A DNA stretch of 64,000 bases from Streptococcus sp. bf_0095 (lineage in GTDB: Bacteria; Bacillota; Bacilli; Lactobacillales; Streptococcaceae): positions 1 through 64,000 of the forward strand of contig NZ_RCYU01000003.1 in NCBI RefSeq assembly GCF_004166885.1, written 5' to 3'. Within the stretch, counting starts at the first letter, position 1. The number at the start of each line of letters is the position of its first letter. Below, piece by piece: positions 1 to 6,593 of this stretch. A program made the translations under genes and the position numbers. The notes beneath the pieces were generated by a model, which did not search any database, was not told the origin of the DNA, and was given only the letters and a program-made list of their open reading frames with translations.

Positions 1-3
1 TTT

Positions 4-76
4 GGGAGTTTAGCTCAGCTGGGAGAGCATCTGCCTTACAAGCAGAGGGTCAGCGGTTCGATCCCGTTAACTCCCA
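4..76 (+). tRNA. tRNA-Val (anticodon TAC)
   Basis: Complete cloverleaf with acceptor stem GGGAGTT/AACTCCC, anticodon loop CTTACAA and a standard T-arm GGTTCGATCCC. No CCA is encoded. It is the first of twelve tandem tRNA genes with short spacers, probably the tail of a ribosomal RNA/tRNA cluster lying left of the window. Confidence 0.97.
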
Positions 77-84
77 TTTTTCAA

Positions 85-155
85 GCGGGTGTAGTTTAGT
101 GGTAAAACTACAGCCTTCCAAGCTGTTGTCGCGAGTTCGATTCTCGTCACCCGCT
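85..155 (+). tRNA. tRNA-Gly (anticodon TCC)
   Basis: Acceptor stem GCGGGTG/CACCCGC, anticodon stem ACAGC/GCTGT with loop CTTCCAA, and T-loop TTCGATT. It lies 8 nt after tRNA-Val, so the two are presumably processed from one transcript. Confidence 0.97.
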
Positions 156-188
156 TTGAACATTTGTTCATTACCAAGTTTTTAACTT

Positions 189-262
<74 letters not shown>

Positions 263-275
263 TTTTTAATATTAT

Positions 276-347
276 GGTCCGTTGGTCAAGGGGTTAAGAC
301 ACCGCCTTTTCACGGCGGTAACACGGGTTCGAATCCCGTACGGACTA
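276..347 (+). tRNA. tRNA-Glu (anticodon TTC)
   Basis: Acceptor stem GGTCCGT/ACGGACT, anticodon arm CCGCC/GGCGG with loop TTTTCAC, and T-arm ACGGG/CCCGT. Confidence 0.97.
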
Positions 348-356
348 TATTATATT

Positions 357-446
357 GGAGGATTACCCAAGTCCGGCTGAAGGGAACGGTCTTGAAAACC
401 GTCAGGCGTGTAAAAGCGTGCGTGGGTTCGAATCCCACATCCTCCT
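357..446 (+). tRNA. tRNA-Ser (anticodon TGA)
   Basis: Class II tRNA with a long variable arm. Acceptor stem GGAGGAT/ATCCTCC, anticodon arm ACGGT/ACCGT with loop CTTGAAA. The 3' boundary is placed one base after the acceptor stem. Confidence 0.96.
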
Positions 447-455
447 TAATATTAA

Positions 456-529
<74 letters not shown>

Positions 530-534
530 TATTT

Positions 535-607
535 GGCTCGGTAGCTCAGTTGGTAGAGCAATGGATTGAAGCTCCATGTGTCGGCGGTTCGATTCCGTCT
601 CGCGCCA
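535..607 (+). tRNA. tRNA-Phe (anticodon GAA)
   Basis: Anticodon arm ATGGA/TCCAT with loop TTGAAGC. The acceptor stem GGCTCGG/TCGCGCC carries a T538-C603 mismatch at its fourth pair and a G-T pair at its seventh. The rest of the cloverleaf is normal. I recall similar stems in other streptococcal tRNA-Phe genes, so this is probably functional. Confidence 0.96.
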
Positions 608-623
608 TAATTTAATATTATTC

Positions 624-704
624 GGAAGGGTAGCGAAGAGGCTAAACGCGGCGGACTGTAAATCCGCTCCTTCGGGTTCGGGGGTTCGAATCCCTCCCCT
701 TCCA
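624..704 (+). tRNA. tRNA-Tyr (anticodon GTA)
   Basis: Class II tRNA with a long variable arm. Acceptor stem GGAAGGG/CCCTTCC and anticodon loop CTGTAAA. Confidence 0.97.
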
Positions 705-710
705 TCCTTT

Positions 711-781
711 ACGGGCATAGTTTAAAGGTAGAACTAAGGTCTCCAAAACCTTCAGTGTGGGTTCAATTCCTACTGCCCGTG
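711..781 (+). tRNA. tRNA-Trp (anticodon CCA)
   Basis: Acceptor stem ACGGGCA/TGCCCGT, anticodon arm AAGGT/ACCTT with loop CTCCAAA, discriminator base G. Confidence 0.97.
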
Positions 782-792
782 TATAAGAATAT

Positions 793-866
793 GGCGGGTG
801 TGGTGAAGTGGTTAACACACCAGATTGTGGCTCTGGCATGCGTGGGTTCGATCCCCATCACTCGCC
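793..866 (+). tRNA. tRNA-His (anticodon GTG)
   Basis: The anticodon loop is TTGTGGC. An eight-pair acceptor stem (GGCGGGTG/CACTCGCC) includes the extra G-1 to C73 pair characteristic of tRNA-His. Confidence 0.97.
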
Positions 867-879
867 TATTTTATATTAT

Positions 880-951
880 TGGGGTATAGCCAAGCGGTAA
901 GGCAAGGGACTTTGACTCCCTCATGCGTTGGTTCGAATCCAGCTACCCCAG
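880..951 (+). tRNA. tRNA-Gln (anticodon TTG)
   Basis: Acceptor stem TGGGGTA/TACCCCA, anticodon arm AGGGA/TCCCT with loop CTTTGAC, discriminator G. Confidence 0.97.
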
Positions 952-960
952 TTATACTTT

Positions 961-1044
961 GCCGGCGTGGCGGAATTGGCAGACGCGCTGGACTCAAAAT
1001 CCAGTGTCCGCAAGGACGTGCCGGTTCGACCCCGGCCGCCGGTA
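961..1044 (+). tRNA. tRNA-Leu (anticodon CAA), integration target
   Basis: Class II tRNA with acceptor stem GCCGGCG/CGCCGGT and anticodon loop CTCAAAA. It is the last gene of the array. Its 3' portion from 992, together with the following terminator, is repeated exactly at 6356-6445. An element has therefore integrated here while leaving this copy of the tRNA intact. Confidence 0.96.
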
Positions 1045-1081
1045 TAGTATTAAAGACAAGGTTTTCGGACCTTGTCTTTTT
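992..1081. repeat. attL: 90-bp direct repeat, left end of integrated element
   Basis: This segment is identical over 90 bases to 6356-6445 and comprises the tRNA-Leu 3' part plus the terminator. The two copies are 5364 bp apart. The integrase gene begins 36 bp inside this end, as expected for a tRNA-targeting tyrosine-recombinase element. Confidence 0.93.
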
Positions 1082-1083
1082 TT
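1052..1083 (+). terminator. Bidirectional terminator after tRNA-Leu and integrase
   Basis: Perfect 11-bp stem AAAGACAAGGT/ACCTTGTCTTT with a 6-nt loop and a T-run. It ends the tRNA transcript. Read leftward it also lies just past the integrase stop. A second copy sits in attR (6416-6445). Confidence 0.9.
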
Positions 1084-1117
1084 CTCTGTTTTTGTTGAGT
1101 TACCAATTTTTTCCATT

Positions 1118-2251
1118 TTAAAATAAATCGTCAAGTTTATTAGCCAATGTTTTCTGTTTGCTAGGGTACAAATGAGAATAAGTATCAATTGTTGTTGTAA
1201 TAGATGCGTGTCCTAATCTTTCTTTGACAACAAGGTAATCCTCTCCTTGATTTATTAGTAATGATGCATGAGAGTGTCTCAAATCATGAATTCTTATTTT
1301 CTTTAAATCTTTATCCCTTTCTAGTATTTGCTTAAACTTCTTATCAATCATATTTTTTGTAATTGTTATTGGTGTGCTCTGTATTATTTGTAGTTCGTCT
1401 GTTTTTTTCGTAAATTCCTCAAGTTTTTCTTTTTGTTTTACTTTCCAATCTTTTAGCATTTCTGCTAATTTCTGATTTATTGTTATATTTCTAGTTCCTG
1501 ATCGTGTTTTTGTTGTATTAATGTAGCTTGTATTATTGACAAAGTATACCGTTTTGGTAACGTAAATCGTATTTGTTAAAAGATTTATATCATTCCAGTT
1601 CAATGCGAGGATTTCTCCCATTCTCATTCCAGTAAAGAAAGCAATTACGAAAAACAGGTCATAGCTTATTTCATCATCTCGAATGAGTTCTCTAAATCTC
1701 GTGAATTCTTCTATACTCCAAAATTTGATATTAGGCTTCCTAATTGGTAATTTTCTCAGATTCTCAACAGGATTTTTATCAATGAGGGATTTTCTTATAC
1801 CAGTATCAAAAATTTTTTTAAGTAGAATTAGAATTTTATTAATTGTATTATGACTTAATGTTTCATTTTCATTTTGTTTTTTAGGTTTTGTTTTTAGGTA
1901 TTCACGAAATTCGAATATATGGTCATACGTTAATTTATTTAAATTTGTATCTTTAAAATAAGGCTTAATATGACGCTCATAATTGTTTCTTTGTGTACTT
2001 GTATAGCTTATTTTTCTGCCATTTTTCAGATCATCTTCTTCAAGTAAGTCGAATAACATATCTGTTGTCACTACAAAGTCAAATTGTTTTTCTTTCAATT
2101 CTACAACTCGAATATGTTGTTCTAGCTCTAGGGCTTCCTTTTTAGATTTTAATCCTTTCCGAATGATACGTATTCTTTTTTGTGTGACTGGGTGGAATCC
2201 ATTAGAAACATCAACGGTCCATTTACCACTTTTAGTTTTACGAATAGTCAT
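1118..2251 (-). CDS. int: Tyrosine site-specific integrase
   Basis: 377 aa, probably the recombinase that integrates and excises the element at tRNA-Leu. Seen: an N-terminal AP2-like DNA-binding stretch (about 1-55), a core-binding domain (about 60-165) and a C-terminal catalytic domain. The catalytic set is complete: Arg210 in TGMR, His322 and Arg325 in HDLRH, His348 in LGHAS, and nucleophile Tyr358 in DTYSH. It is the last gene of a leftward operon, 3 nt after the DUF3173-like gene, and its end abuts attL. It is AT-rich compared with the flanking genes. All catalytic residues are intact, so it is predicted to be active. Confidence 0.95.
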   Translation of the reverse strand: MTIRKTKSGKWTVDVSNGFHPVTQKRIRIIRKGLKSKKEALELEQHIRVVELKEKQFDFVVTTDMLFDLLEEDDLKNGRKISYTSTQRNNYERHIKPYFKDTNLNKLTYDHIFEFREYLKTKPKKQNENETLSHNTINKILILLKKIFDTGIRKSLIDKNPVENLRKLPIRKPNIKFWSIEEFTRFRELIRDDEISYDLFFVIAFFTGMRMGEILALNWNDINLLTNTIYVTKTVYFVNNTSYINTTKTRSGTRNITINQKLAEMLKDWKVKQKEKLEEFTKKTDELQIIQSTPITITKNMIDKKFKQILERDKDLKKIRIHDLRHSHASLLINQGEDYLVVKERLGHASITTTIDTYSHLYPSKQKTLANKLDDLF

Positions 2252-2254
2252 TCA

Positions 2255-2449
2255 TTAGGCTTCTTTCTGGAGTTCAATTCCTAATAGTTCTTCAGCGACA
2301 CTGGCTGGAATTGTACCAATACGTTTGTTATCGTAGATATTAAAACCACGATTCACTAATAGTAATTTGCCAGTATGGATAATCTTTCTTGCAGTTCCTG
2401 GAGCAAATCCAAGTTCGATAAGGTCATCTTTTGTTACAGTTTTAATCAT
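2255..2449 (-). CDS. Small DUF3173-type protein, probable excisionase
   Basis: 64 aa. The sequence (LIELGFAPGTARKIIH near the start, then YDNKRIGTIPASVAEELLGI) resembles the DUF3173 family found next to integrases of streptococcal integrative elements. A helix-turn-helix-like N-terminal half fits a DNA-bending excision factor. That role is inferred from size and position directly upstream of int. It has an AAGGAG-like ribosome binding site. Confidence 0.75.
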   Translation of the reverse strand: MIKTVTKDDLIELGFAPGTARKIIHTGKLLLVNRGFNIYDNKRIGTIPASVAEELLGIELQKEA

Positions 2450-2508
2450 GTGATCTCCTTTTCTAATTAGATTAACTAAGGGGAGGATTAACTCCCCTTG
2501 TATTTTAC

Positions 2509-2895
2509 TTATTTTTGTTTTACATCTACTAAATGGATAGCATCAGCCTTGTAATACATTGTCGTGCTAATCATAGTAGCTTGTAAATTGTCAAATGTAA
2601 CTGGTACTTCATCCATTGCTTGGATATAGTCATTATCAACCAAGGCATCTGGATTGTCTACTGAGACTTGGGTTGATTTCTTTTTGAATTGTCCATCCTT
2701 GATTGTTACATTGTATTTCCAACCAATGATTTTATCGGTATTAAAACGTCTTTCGCTACCATCTCGGTTTTTGATAATTTCTCCGTTTGCATCTGCTCGG
2801 ACTTCCGTTTCAAATTTTGGAATGACTTCATCCAATTCAAATTTTGTTCCAATGTTATTAAAATTCCAGTCATTTTGTGAAAGCATTTTTGCCAT
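2509..2895 (-). CDS. Conserved accessory protein of the element, unknown function
   Basis: 128 aa, acidic and soluble, with no signal peptide or membrane segment. I do not recognise the family with certainty. The C-terminal part (VTFDNLQATMISTTMYYKAD) looks like a conserved motif. It starts 2 nt after the relaxase stop and has a good ribosome binding site (AAAGGAGAAA), so it is translationally coupled in the leftward operon. A DNA-handling role, such as a single-strand-binding helper to the relaxase, is possible but unproven. Confidence 0.7.
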   Translation of the reverse strand: MAKMLSQNDWNFNNIGTKFELDEVIPKFETEVRADANGEIIKNRDGSERRFNTDKIIGWKYNVTIKDGQFKKKSTQVSVDNPDALVDNDYIQAMDEVPVTFDNLQATMISTTMYYKADAIHLVDVKQK

Positions 2896-2897
2896 AG

Positions 2898-4094
2898 TTA
2901 ATTTCTCCTTTTAATATTTTCTTTGATTGTAGGGATCAAATCCTCTCGTTTAAAGAGTATTGCTCTTTCTATTAATCCACTTGCTAAATCTGGTGGATAT
3001 TCCATATTGTTGAGTGCGAGATAGTTAGCTTTCTCATACTCATGCAGTAAGTTATTGTCGTATAGAAATTTATACGCTTTTAGAATAGCTCCTGAACCTT
3101 TATAGGTAAACCATTCTAATTTTTGTTCTAGTTCTGTTTTTGATTTTGAAATAATGATAGAGACGGGTTTTGAATGGCCTAAAAACTTTTCCCAAGATCT
3201 CAAAGGTTTTGAGAAATAGCTATCACTATAGAACCTCACTTTTTCTTTGAGGTATCCCTTGGTAAAGTTGAGAAGATCTATTTCTGAATGCAACCATTCT
3301 TGAATGAAGTAGTGAGCTTTTGCTTTCCTAAGTTCTAACTCAGTTCTTATCCAATTTTCTATATACCGCTTGCTGATCCCGAGCTTTTCAGCTTGTTCTA
3401 AGCGCTTATCGTAAATTCTAAGTCTTTCATCATCATTGGGTTTTCTTAAATATAAGGTCTGACCGATCGTTTCATCTCCGTAGGTATTGTAGTAGGTGCT
3501 TTTTCCATATAGAAAGCGTTTCTTCTGACAAATCTTTAGAAGTTGATTAGGAGTGAAATAGGGTGTTTCATTAAAATCATCTATTGCAATATCAATTCGT
3601 CTTACTGAAAAATGAATGTAATTGTAGTAGAGGTTGTTCAGAAACTGTCTTTCGGAGAGACTATTTGGATCTAATACCATATCTCTATAGAACTCTAGTG
3701 CCTGTCCTGACATGACAAGCATGTAGGACGACTCTTTCGATCCATAGTAGATACGGATATTCCCATAATGAAGCTGGCTATCATAGTTATAGTATTTAAG
3801 GCTCCCCTTATTCTCAATAAATAGGTCAAAGTCAAGAAATAGGATATCTTCGATTATTTCTTTTGGCGAAAATTCAGTCTTATCAAACTGAATTTGAATC
3901 CAGTCAAATACAGAACGTAAATGCTCATTTTTTGCCATAGATTTTGATTCAACTTTTTGCCTAATTTTGCCACCCTTAAAATCTCCAAAACCCTTGGTAA
4001 TACTGAATTTTTTCGATGGTACACCTAACTTGCAGAGGGTGGTGTTACTACACACCCTATCGGTCAAAAATGGTCCGTCCGCATCTACGCTCAT
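2898..4094 (-). CDS. Rep_trans/MobT-family relaxase or replication initiator
   Basis: 398 aa if it starts at 4094. It resembles the Rep_trans family that includes rolling-circle initiators of the pT181 type and MobT relaxases such as Orf20 of Tn916. Seen: FDWIQIQF (63-70), the metal-site-like RRIDIAIDDF (165-174), RIYDKR (226-231) containing a candidate nicking tyrosine, and RTELELR (250-256). In an integrated element without other conjugation genes it probably nicks an origin for mobilisation, transient replication or both. The first ~52 residues overlap a palindrome-rich segment (4020-4160). A second candidate start is Met53 at 3938, and neither start has a strong ribosome binding site. Confidence 0.85.
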   Translation of the reverse strand: MSVDADGPFLTDRVCSNTTLCKLGVPSKKFSITKGFGDFKGGKIRQKVESKSMAKNEHLRSVFDWIQIQFDKTEFSPKEIIEDILFLDFDLFIENKGSLKYYNYDSQLHYGNIRIYYGSKESSYMLVMSGQALEFYRDMVLDPNSLSERQFLNNLYYNYIHFSVRRIDIAIDDFNETPYFTPNQLLKICQKKRFLYGKSTYYNTYGDETIGQTLYLRKPNDDERLRIYDKRLEQAEKLGISKRYIENWIRTELELRKAKAHYFIQEWLHSEIDLLNFTKGYLKEKVRFYSDSYFSKPLRSWEKFLGHSKPVSIIISKSKTELEQKLEWFTYKGSGAILKAYKFLYDNNLLHEYEKANYLALNNMEYPPDLASGLIERAILFKREDLIPTIKENIKRRN

Positions 4095-4160
4095 TTTCGG
4101 CTTTCTGCCTCATGGCTCAGCCGAAAACTCGCTATTAGCCGAACCTATTTTTTGACCTCT
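4020..4160. other. Inverted-repeat cluster, candidate oriT / double-strand origin
   Basis: Three inverted repeats lie within 120 bp at the 5' end of the relaxase gene. GGTGT-6 nt-ACACC is at 4041-4056. A perfect 9-bp pair TTTTCGGCT (4094-4102) and AGCCGAAAA (4119-4127) lies inside a wider pair, GGTCAAAAA (4062-4070) and TTTTTTGACC (4148-4157). Clustered palindromes beside a Rep_trans gene are typical of nick regions. The nick site itself cannot be assigned. Confidence 0.45.
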
Positions 4161-4608
4161 TGTTAACAAACCCTAGTAAGCCGGTTTGCATCGACTCTTC
4201 AATATCTTGGATTTTCTTTTTTAGGTTGGAATTCTCAATTTTTATCAGTCGCATTTCTCGCTTAAATTCCTGTTTTAAGGCGCTCAGTTCATCGTAGAGC
4301 TCATCTATTACTTGGTTTAGGGATTCATGTTCATTGTCTGCTAGACTCCCAAATACGGCTTGTATAGCCTCTTTTAGACCTATTTCAAGTTTTAGTTTAG
4401 CTAACTTTTGAAATTGTCTAAGGTCTTCGTCTGTAAAATCATAGGCAACTGTATAACTTAATTGATGAGTTCTGGGATTTCTACTGATAGGAACTTTAAT
4501 TTTCTTAAATTCCTTGCCACTTATCTCTTTAATCAGTTGAATCCAATTTTTAAGAGTAGAGGTAGAGTTTAGGCCAGAAATTTGATTGACTAACTCTTTA
4601 TTGGTCAT
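4135..4608 (-). CDS. Coiled-coil DNA-binding-like accessory protein of the element
   Basis: 157 aa, first gene of the leftward operon. The N-terminal ~70 residues look like a MerR-style winged helix (LVNQISGLNSTSTLKNWIQL, then the basic PISRNPRTHQLSYTV). Residues ~95-145 form a strongly charged coiled coil (LYDELSALKQEFKREMRL). This layout recalls small plasmid replication or partition accessory proteins, but the exact family is not recognised. It probably binds the nearby inverted-repeat region or controls the operon. The stop lies 40 bp before the relaxase start. Confidence 0.75.
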   Translation of the reverse strand: MTNKELVNQISGLNSTSTLKNWIQLIKEISGKEFKKIKVPISRNPRTHQLSYTVAYDFTDEDLRQFQKLAKLKLEIGLKEAIQAVFGSLADNEHESLNQVIDELYDELSALKQEFKREMRLIKIENSNLKKKIQDIEESMQTGLLGFVNKRSKNRFG

Positions 4609-4808
4609 CTTTTTGTGAAACCTCCGAAATTTTCTTGTGCAACTGAAGAGTTTTCTGTGGTATAATTGTTACATAATATGTTTTGATCTTGGAACGAACG
4701 GCACATTTGTTTCAAGATTTTTTATTTTGTCGAATCCTACCTCCTTTATTAAAATTTTTTAAATCGACTACTAGTTACATACGCTTTTACCTCCTTTTAT
4801 GCTATAAT

Positions 4809-4822
4809 ATTCTCAATGGAAT
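4809..4822. promoter_or_regulatory. Putative repressor operator O2
   Basis: The 14-mer ATTCTCAATGGAAT is a near-palindrome of the form ATTC-N5-GGAAT, matching a second copy at 4842-4855. It lies just downstream of a plus-strand TATAAT and inside the leader of the leftward transcript. Confidence 0.5.
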
Positions 4823-4841
4823 ATTCAATCTCAAAATAAAT

Positions 4842-4855
4842 ATTCCTTATGGAAT
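4842..4855. promoter_or_regulatory. Putative repressor operator O1 at leftward transcription start
   Basis: The palindromic 14-mer ATTCCTTATGGAAT matches O2 at 11 of 14 positions and is spaced 33 bp from it, about three helical turns. It covers the predicted leftward start site, a natural place for the Cro/CI-type protein encoded at 4928 to block transcription. Confidence 0.55.
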
Positions 4856-4861
4856 AATTCT

Positions 4862-4890
4862 ATTTTATACCGTTTAGAATATTTTGTCAA
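4862..4890 (-). promoter_or_regulatory. Leftward promoter of the element operon
   Basis: On the minus strand TTGACA is followed after exactly 17 nt by TAAAAT. The predicted start is near 4855. It would drive the 4608-to-1118 operon through a leader of about 250 nt. Confidence 0.7.
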
Positions 4891-4912
4891 GCTAAAATAT
4901 ACGAATAAGAAT
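4884..4912 (+). promoter_or_regulatory. Rightward promoter of the repressor gene
   Basis: TTGTCA, 17 nt, AAGAAT, followed by a TAGGAGA ribosome binding site in front of the gene at 4928. Its -35 overlaps the -35 of the opposing leftward promoter, so the two probably compete. Confidence 0.5.
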
Positions 4913-4927
4913 ATCTATAGGAGAATT

Positions 4928-5374
4928 ATGTATACAGAGGATTATAAATTTTCAGAGAGGTTAAAAACTCTCAGAAAATCAAAAAAGTTAACTCAAGTAC
5001 AAATATCGGAATTAATTGGAGTTCAACAAGGGACATATTCTCGGTGGGAGAATGGAACGTTAGAACCAGGATTAGAATTCGTTGTGAAATTAGCAAATAT
5101 CTTTGGGACTACTACAGATTATTTGCTGGGACAAAAACCTTATTCAATTATCAGTAGTTTACCTCTAGAACAATTAGATCTTACCAATATTGCAAACTTT
5201 TCAAAGGATGAGTTTGATATTTTGAAACATTCAATAGCAGTTTCGGTGGCAAGAAATAAAATAAAGGCAACAGAACTAAAAGATAGAGTTATAGAAAAAA
5301 ATCAGTTGTCAGAAAAAGATGCAGAACTTTTGAATAAGATTTTTGAAGAAGTTAAAACTTATTGGGAAAATTAG
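4928..5374 (+). CDS. Cro/CI-family HTH transcriptional repressor
   Basis: 148 aa. Residues ~10-67 form an HTH_3 domain (RLKTLRKSKKLTQVQISELI, SRWENGTLEPG, TTDYLLG). The C-terminal half is helical and charged, without the S24 peptidase domain of LexA-like CI proteins, so RecA-triggered self-cleavage is not expected. It is the only rightward gene of the element core and diverges from the relaxase/integrase operon. Paired ATTC-N5-GGAAT sites in the intergenic region are likely operators. Its role is inferred to be keeping excision and mobilisation genes silent. Confidence 0.88.
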   Translation: MYTEDYKFSERLKTLRKSKKLTQVQISELIGVQQGTYSRWENGTLEPGLEFVVKLANIFGTTTDYLLGQKPYSIISSLPLEQLDLTNIANFSKDEFDILKHSIAVSVARNKIKATELKDRVIEKNQLSEKDAELLNKIFEEVKTYWEN

Positions 5375-5446
5375 GAGGACGCTAGTCTTCAAAATTCCCT
5401 CCCAAAATGTGTCCAAAATATTGACAGAATTCTAGCTTTTCATTAT

Positions 5447-5468
5447 AGTTCTTATGGAACTTTTTTTC
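5447..5468 (+). terminator. Weak terminator after the repressor gene
   Basis: A short stem AGTTC/GAACT with a 5-nt loop is followed by a run of T. It lies 73 nt past the repressor stop. Confidence 0.5.
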
Positions 5469-5480
5469 TACAACAAAATA

Positions 5481-5530
5481 GGCTCCATAATATCCATAGG
5501 GGATTTACCCACTACAAATAGTATAGAGCC
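5481..5530. repeat. 50-bp imperfect palindrome, probable IS end remnant
   Basis: The segment begins GGCTCCATAATATCCATAGG and ends CTACAAATAGTATAGAGCC. Its two halves are imperfect reverse complements with matching GGCTC/GAGCC termini. I recall similar ends on ISL3-type elements in pneumococci, so it may be a fused pair of IS ends. It also lies just past the SMR gene stop and could serve as its terminator. Confidence 0.45.
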
Positions 5531-5537
5531 GGTTTTA

Positions 5538-5864
5538 TTAATGTCCTGCATTTCCTAATAAGTTAACCATGACAACACCAATGATAATCAAAATTAAACC
5601 GATAATGCTATAAACATTTAGTGTTTCTTTGAAAATCATTACTGCGATAGAGGCTGTCAAAACTAAACCGACAGCTGACCATGTTGCATAAGCTATTCCT
5701 AAAGGAATTTTTTGCATTGCTAGTGAGAGGAAATAGAAACAAACGCCATAGCTAAGTAGGGCAGAAACGGTTGGAATAGGCTTTGTAAAACCGTCTGATA
5801 ATTTCAAAAGGTTAGTTCCCAATATCTCTCCTACAATGGCGATAAAAAGATAAAAGTATGACAT
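5538..5864 (-). CDS. Small multidrug resistance (SMR) efflux protein
   Basis: 108 aa with four predicted membrane helices, the usual SMR length. The essential membrane-embedded acidic residue is present as Glu13 in IVGEILGT. The second and third helices carry the family signature AYATWSAVGLV (about 59-69). SMR proteins act as antiparallel dimers exchanging protons for cationic drugs or guanidinium. The gene lies between the att repeats with its own ribosome binding site (GGAGGT), so it is cargo of the element. Substrate cannot be told from sequence. Confidence 0.9.
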   Translation of the reverse strand: MSYFYLFIAIVGEILGTNLLKLSDGFTKPIPTVSALLSYGVCFYFLSLAMQKIPLGIAYATWSAVGLVLTASIAVMIFKETLNVYSIIGLILIIIGVVMVNLLGNAGH

Positions 5865-6130
5865 GTCTTTAACCTCCTATATGTCATGTTTTTGCTCTAA
5901 GAGCTATTATAGCTATCCGTTTTTTATAAATCTTGGCACAAGTCATGAGAATTTGTAGTAAAACTGTGGCAGACACTTTTTCAGAACCAATAGCTGATAA
6001 GTTTAGTATATCATAAGATAAATTTAAAAAAAAAGTTTTGTTAGAAAATGAATTATCAAATTCTTGGGCTAAAGAGTTATTTTTGTTAAAATAATAAAAA
6101 ACACTTACCCTAATTAAAGGAGAAAATAAA

Positions 6131-6265
6131 ATGATTACATTAACTGTTAATCGTACAAGTGTCTTGAATACCTCTGGATGAATATAACCTGTTGGGACAT
6201 ATCGTCTATTCTCTGATGATGCTCTTAGAACGATAAGGTATGGAGTGTTACCAAAAAGTTACTAA
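6131..6265 (+). pseudogene. Degenerate small gene with two in-frame stops
   Basis: A perfect AAAGGAG site 8 nt before ATG 6131 opens a frame that reads MITLTVNRTSVLNTSG, then TGA, one codon, TAA, and continues PVGTYRLFSDDALRTIRYG to a stop at 6265. The strong start signal and one frame continuing past two close stops suggest a decayed gene; the first 16 codons could still be translated. No family recognised. The rest of the 5865-6355 gap is AT-rich and shows nothing else I can support. Confidence 0.35.
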
Positions 6266-6355
6266 AATTTGAAAAATGAGTCTATTTTGCAAGATTCAAA
6301 AGGCTTAAAACCCTATTAAATCAGGGTTGTAAGATTTAAATAATGGAGTTATGGA

Positions 6356-6445
6356 ACTCAAAATCCAGTGTCCGCAAGGACGTGCCGGTTCGACCCCGGC
6401 CGCCGGTATAGTATTAAAGACAAGGTTTTCGGACCTTGTCTTTTT
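6356..6445. repeat. attR: 90-bp direct repeat, right end of integrated element
   Basis: Exact copy of 992-1081: the 3' part of tRNA-Leu from the anticodon loop onward, plus the terminator. The base just before the match differs from the left copy. There is no 5' half, so this is not a functional tRNA gene. The adcR promoter begins about 80 bp further on. Confidence 0.93.
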
Positions 6446-6522
6446 CTTTTATTCGTTGAATTTTTACTGGTGAGTTACTAATAAATTCCTTAAATTTATT
6501 CTCATTGTTTTCTGAAAATACT

Positions 6523-6577
6523 TTGACTACTTTCCTTTACTGTGTTATAATTAACCGGTAAAGTATTTACCGGTTAA
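6523..6577 (+). promoter_or_regulatory. adc promoter with double AdcR operator
   Basis: TTGACT at 6523 and TATAAT at 6546 are separated by 17 nt. Immediately downstream lie two AdcR boxes, TTAACCGGTAAA (6551-6562) and TTTACCGGTTAA (6566-6577), each fitting the TTAACYRGTTAA consensus and together forming a 27-bp palindrome. The first box shares its first T with the -10. Binding of Zn-loaded AdcR would cover the start site and repress the whole operon. Confidence 0.88.
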
Positions 6578-6593
6578 CAGAAAGGAAATACAT

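Noticed and set aside
4683..4877. 64-codon plus-strand open frame upstream of the repressor
   Set aside because: It overlaps the divergent promoters and both operators and has no ribosome binding site.
5865..6010. Possible guanidine riboswitch upstream of the SMR gene
   Set aside because: Only one ACGG-containing segment is seen; the paired ACGR hairpins of the mini-ykkC class are absent.
992..6445. Prophage
   Set aside because: No structural, packaging or lysis genes; the gene set is that of a small mobilizable element.
6356..6445. A second tRNA-Leu gene
   Set aside because: Only the 3' part from the anticodon loop is present; it is the right attachment repeat.
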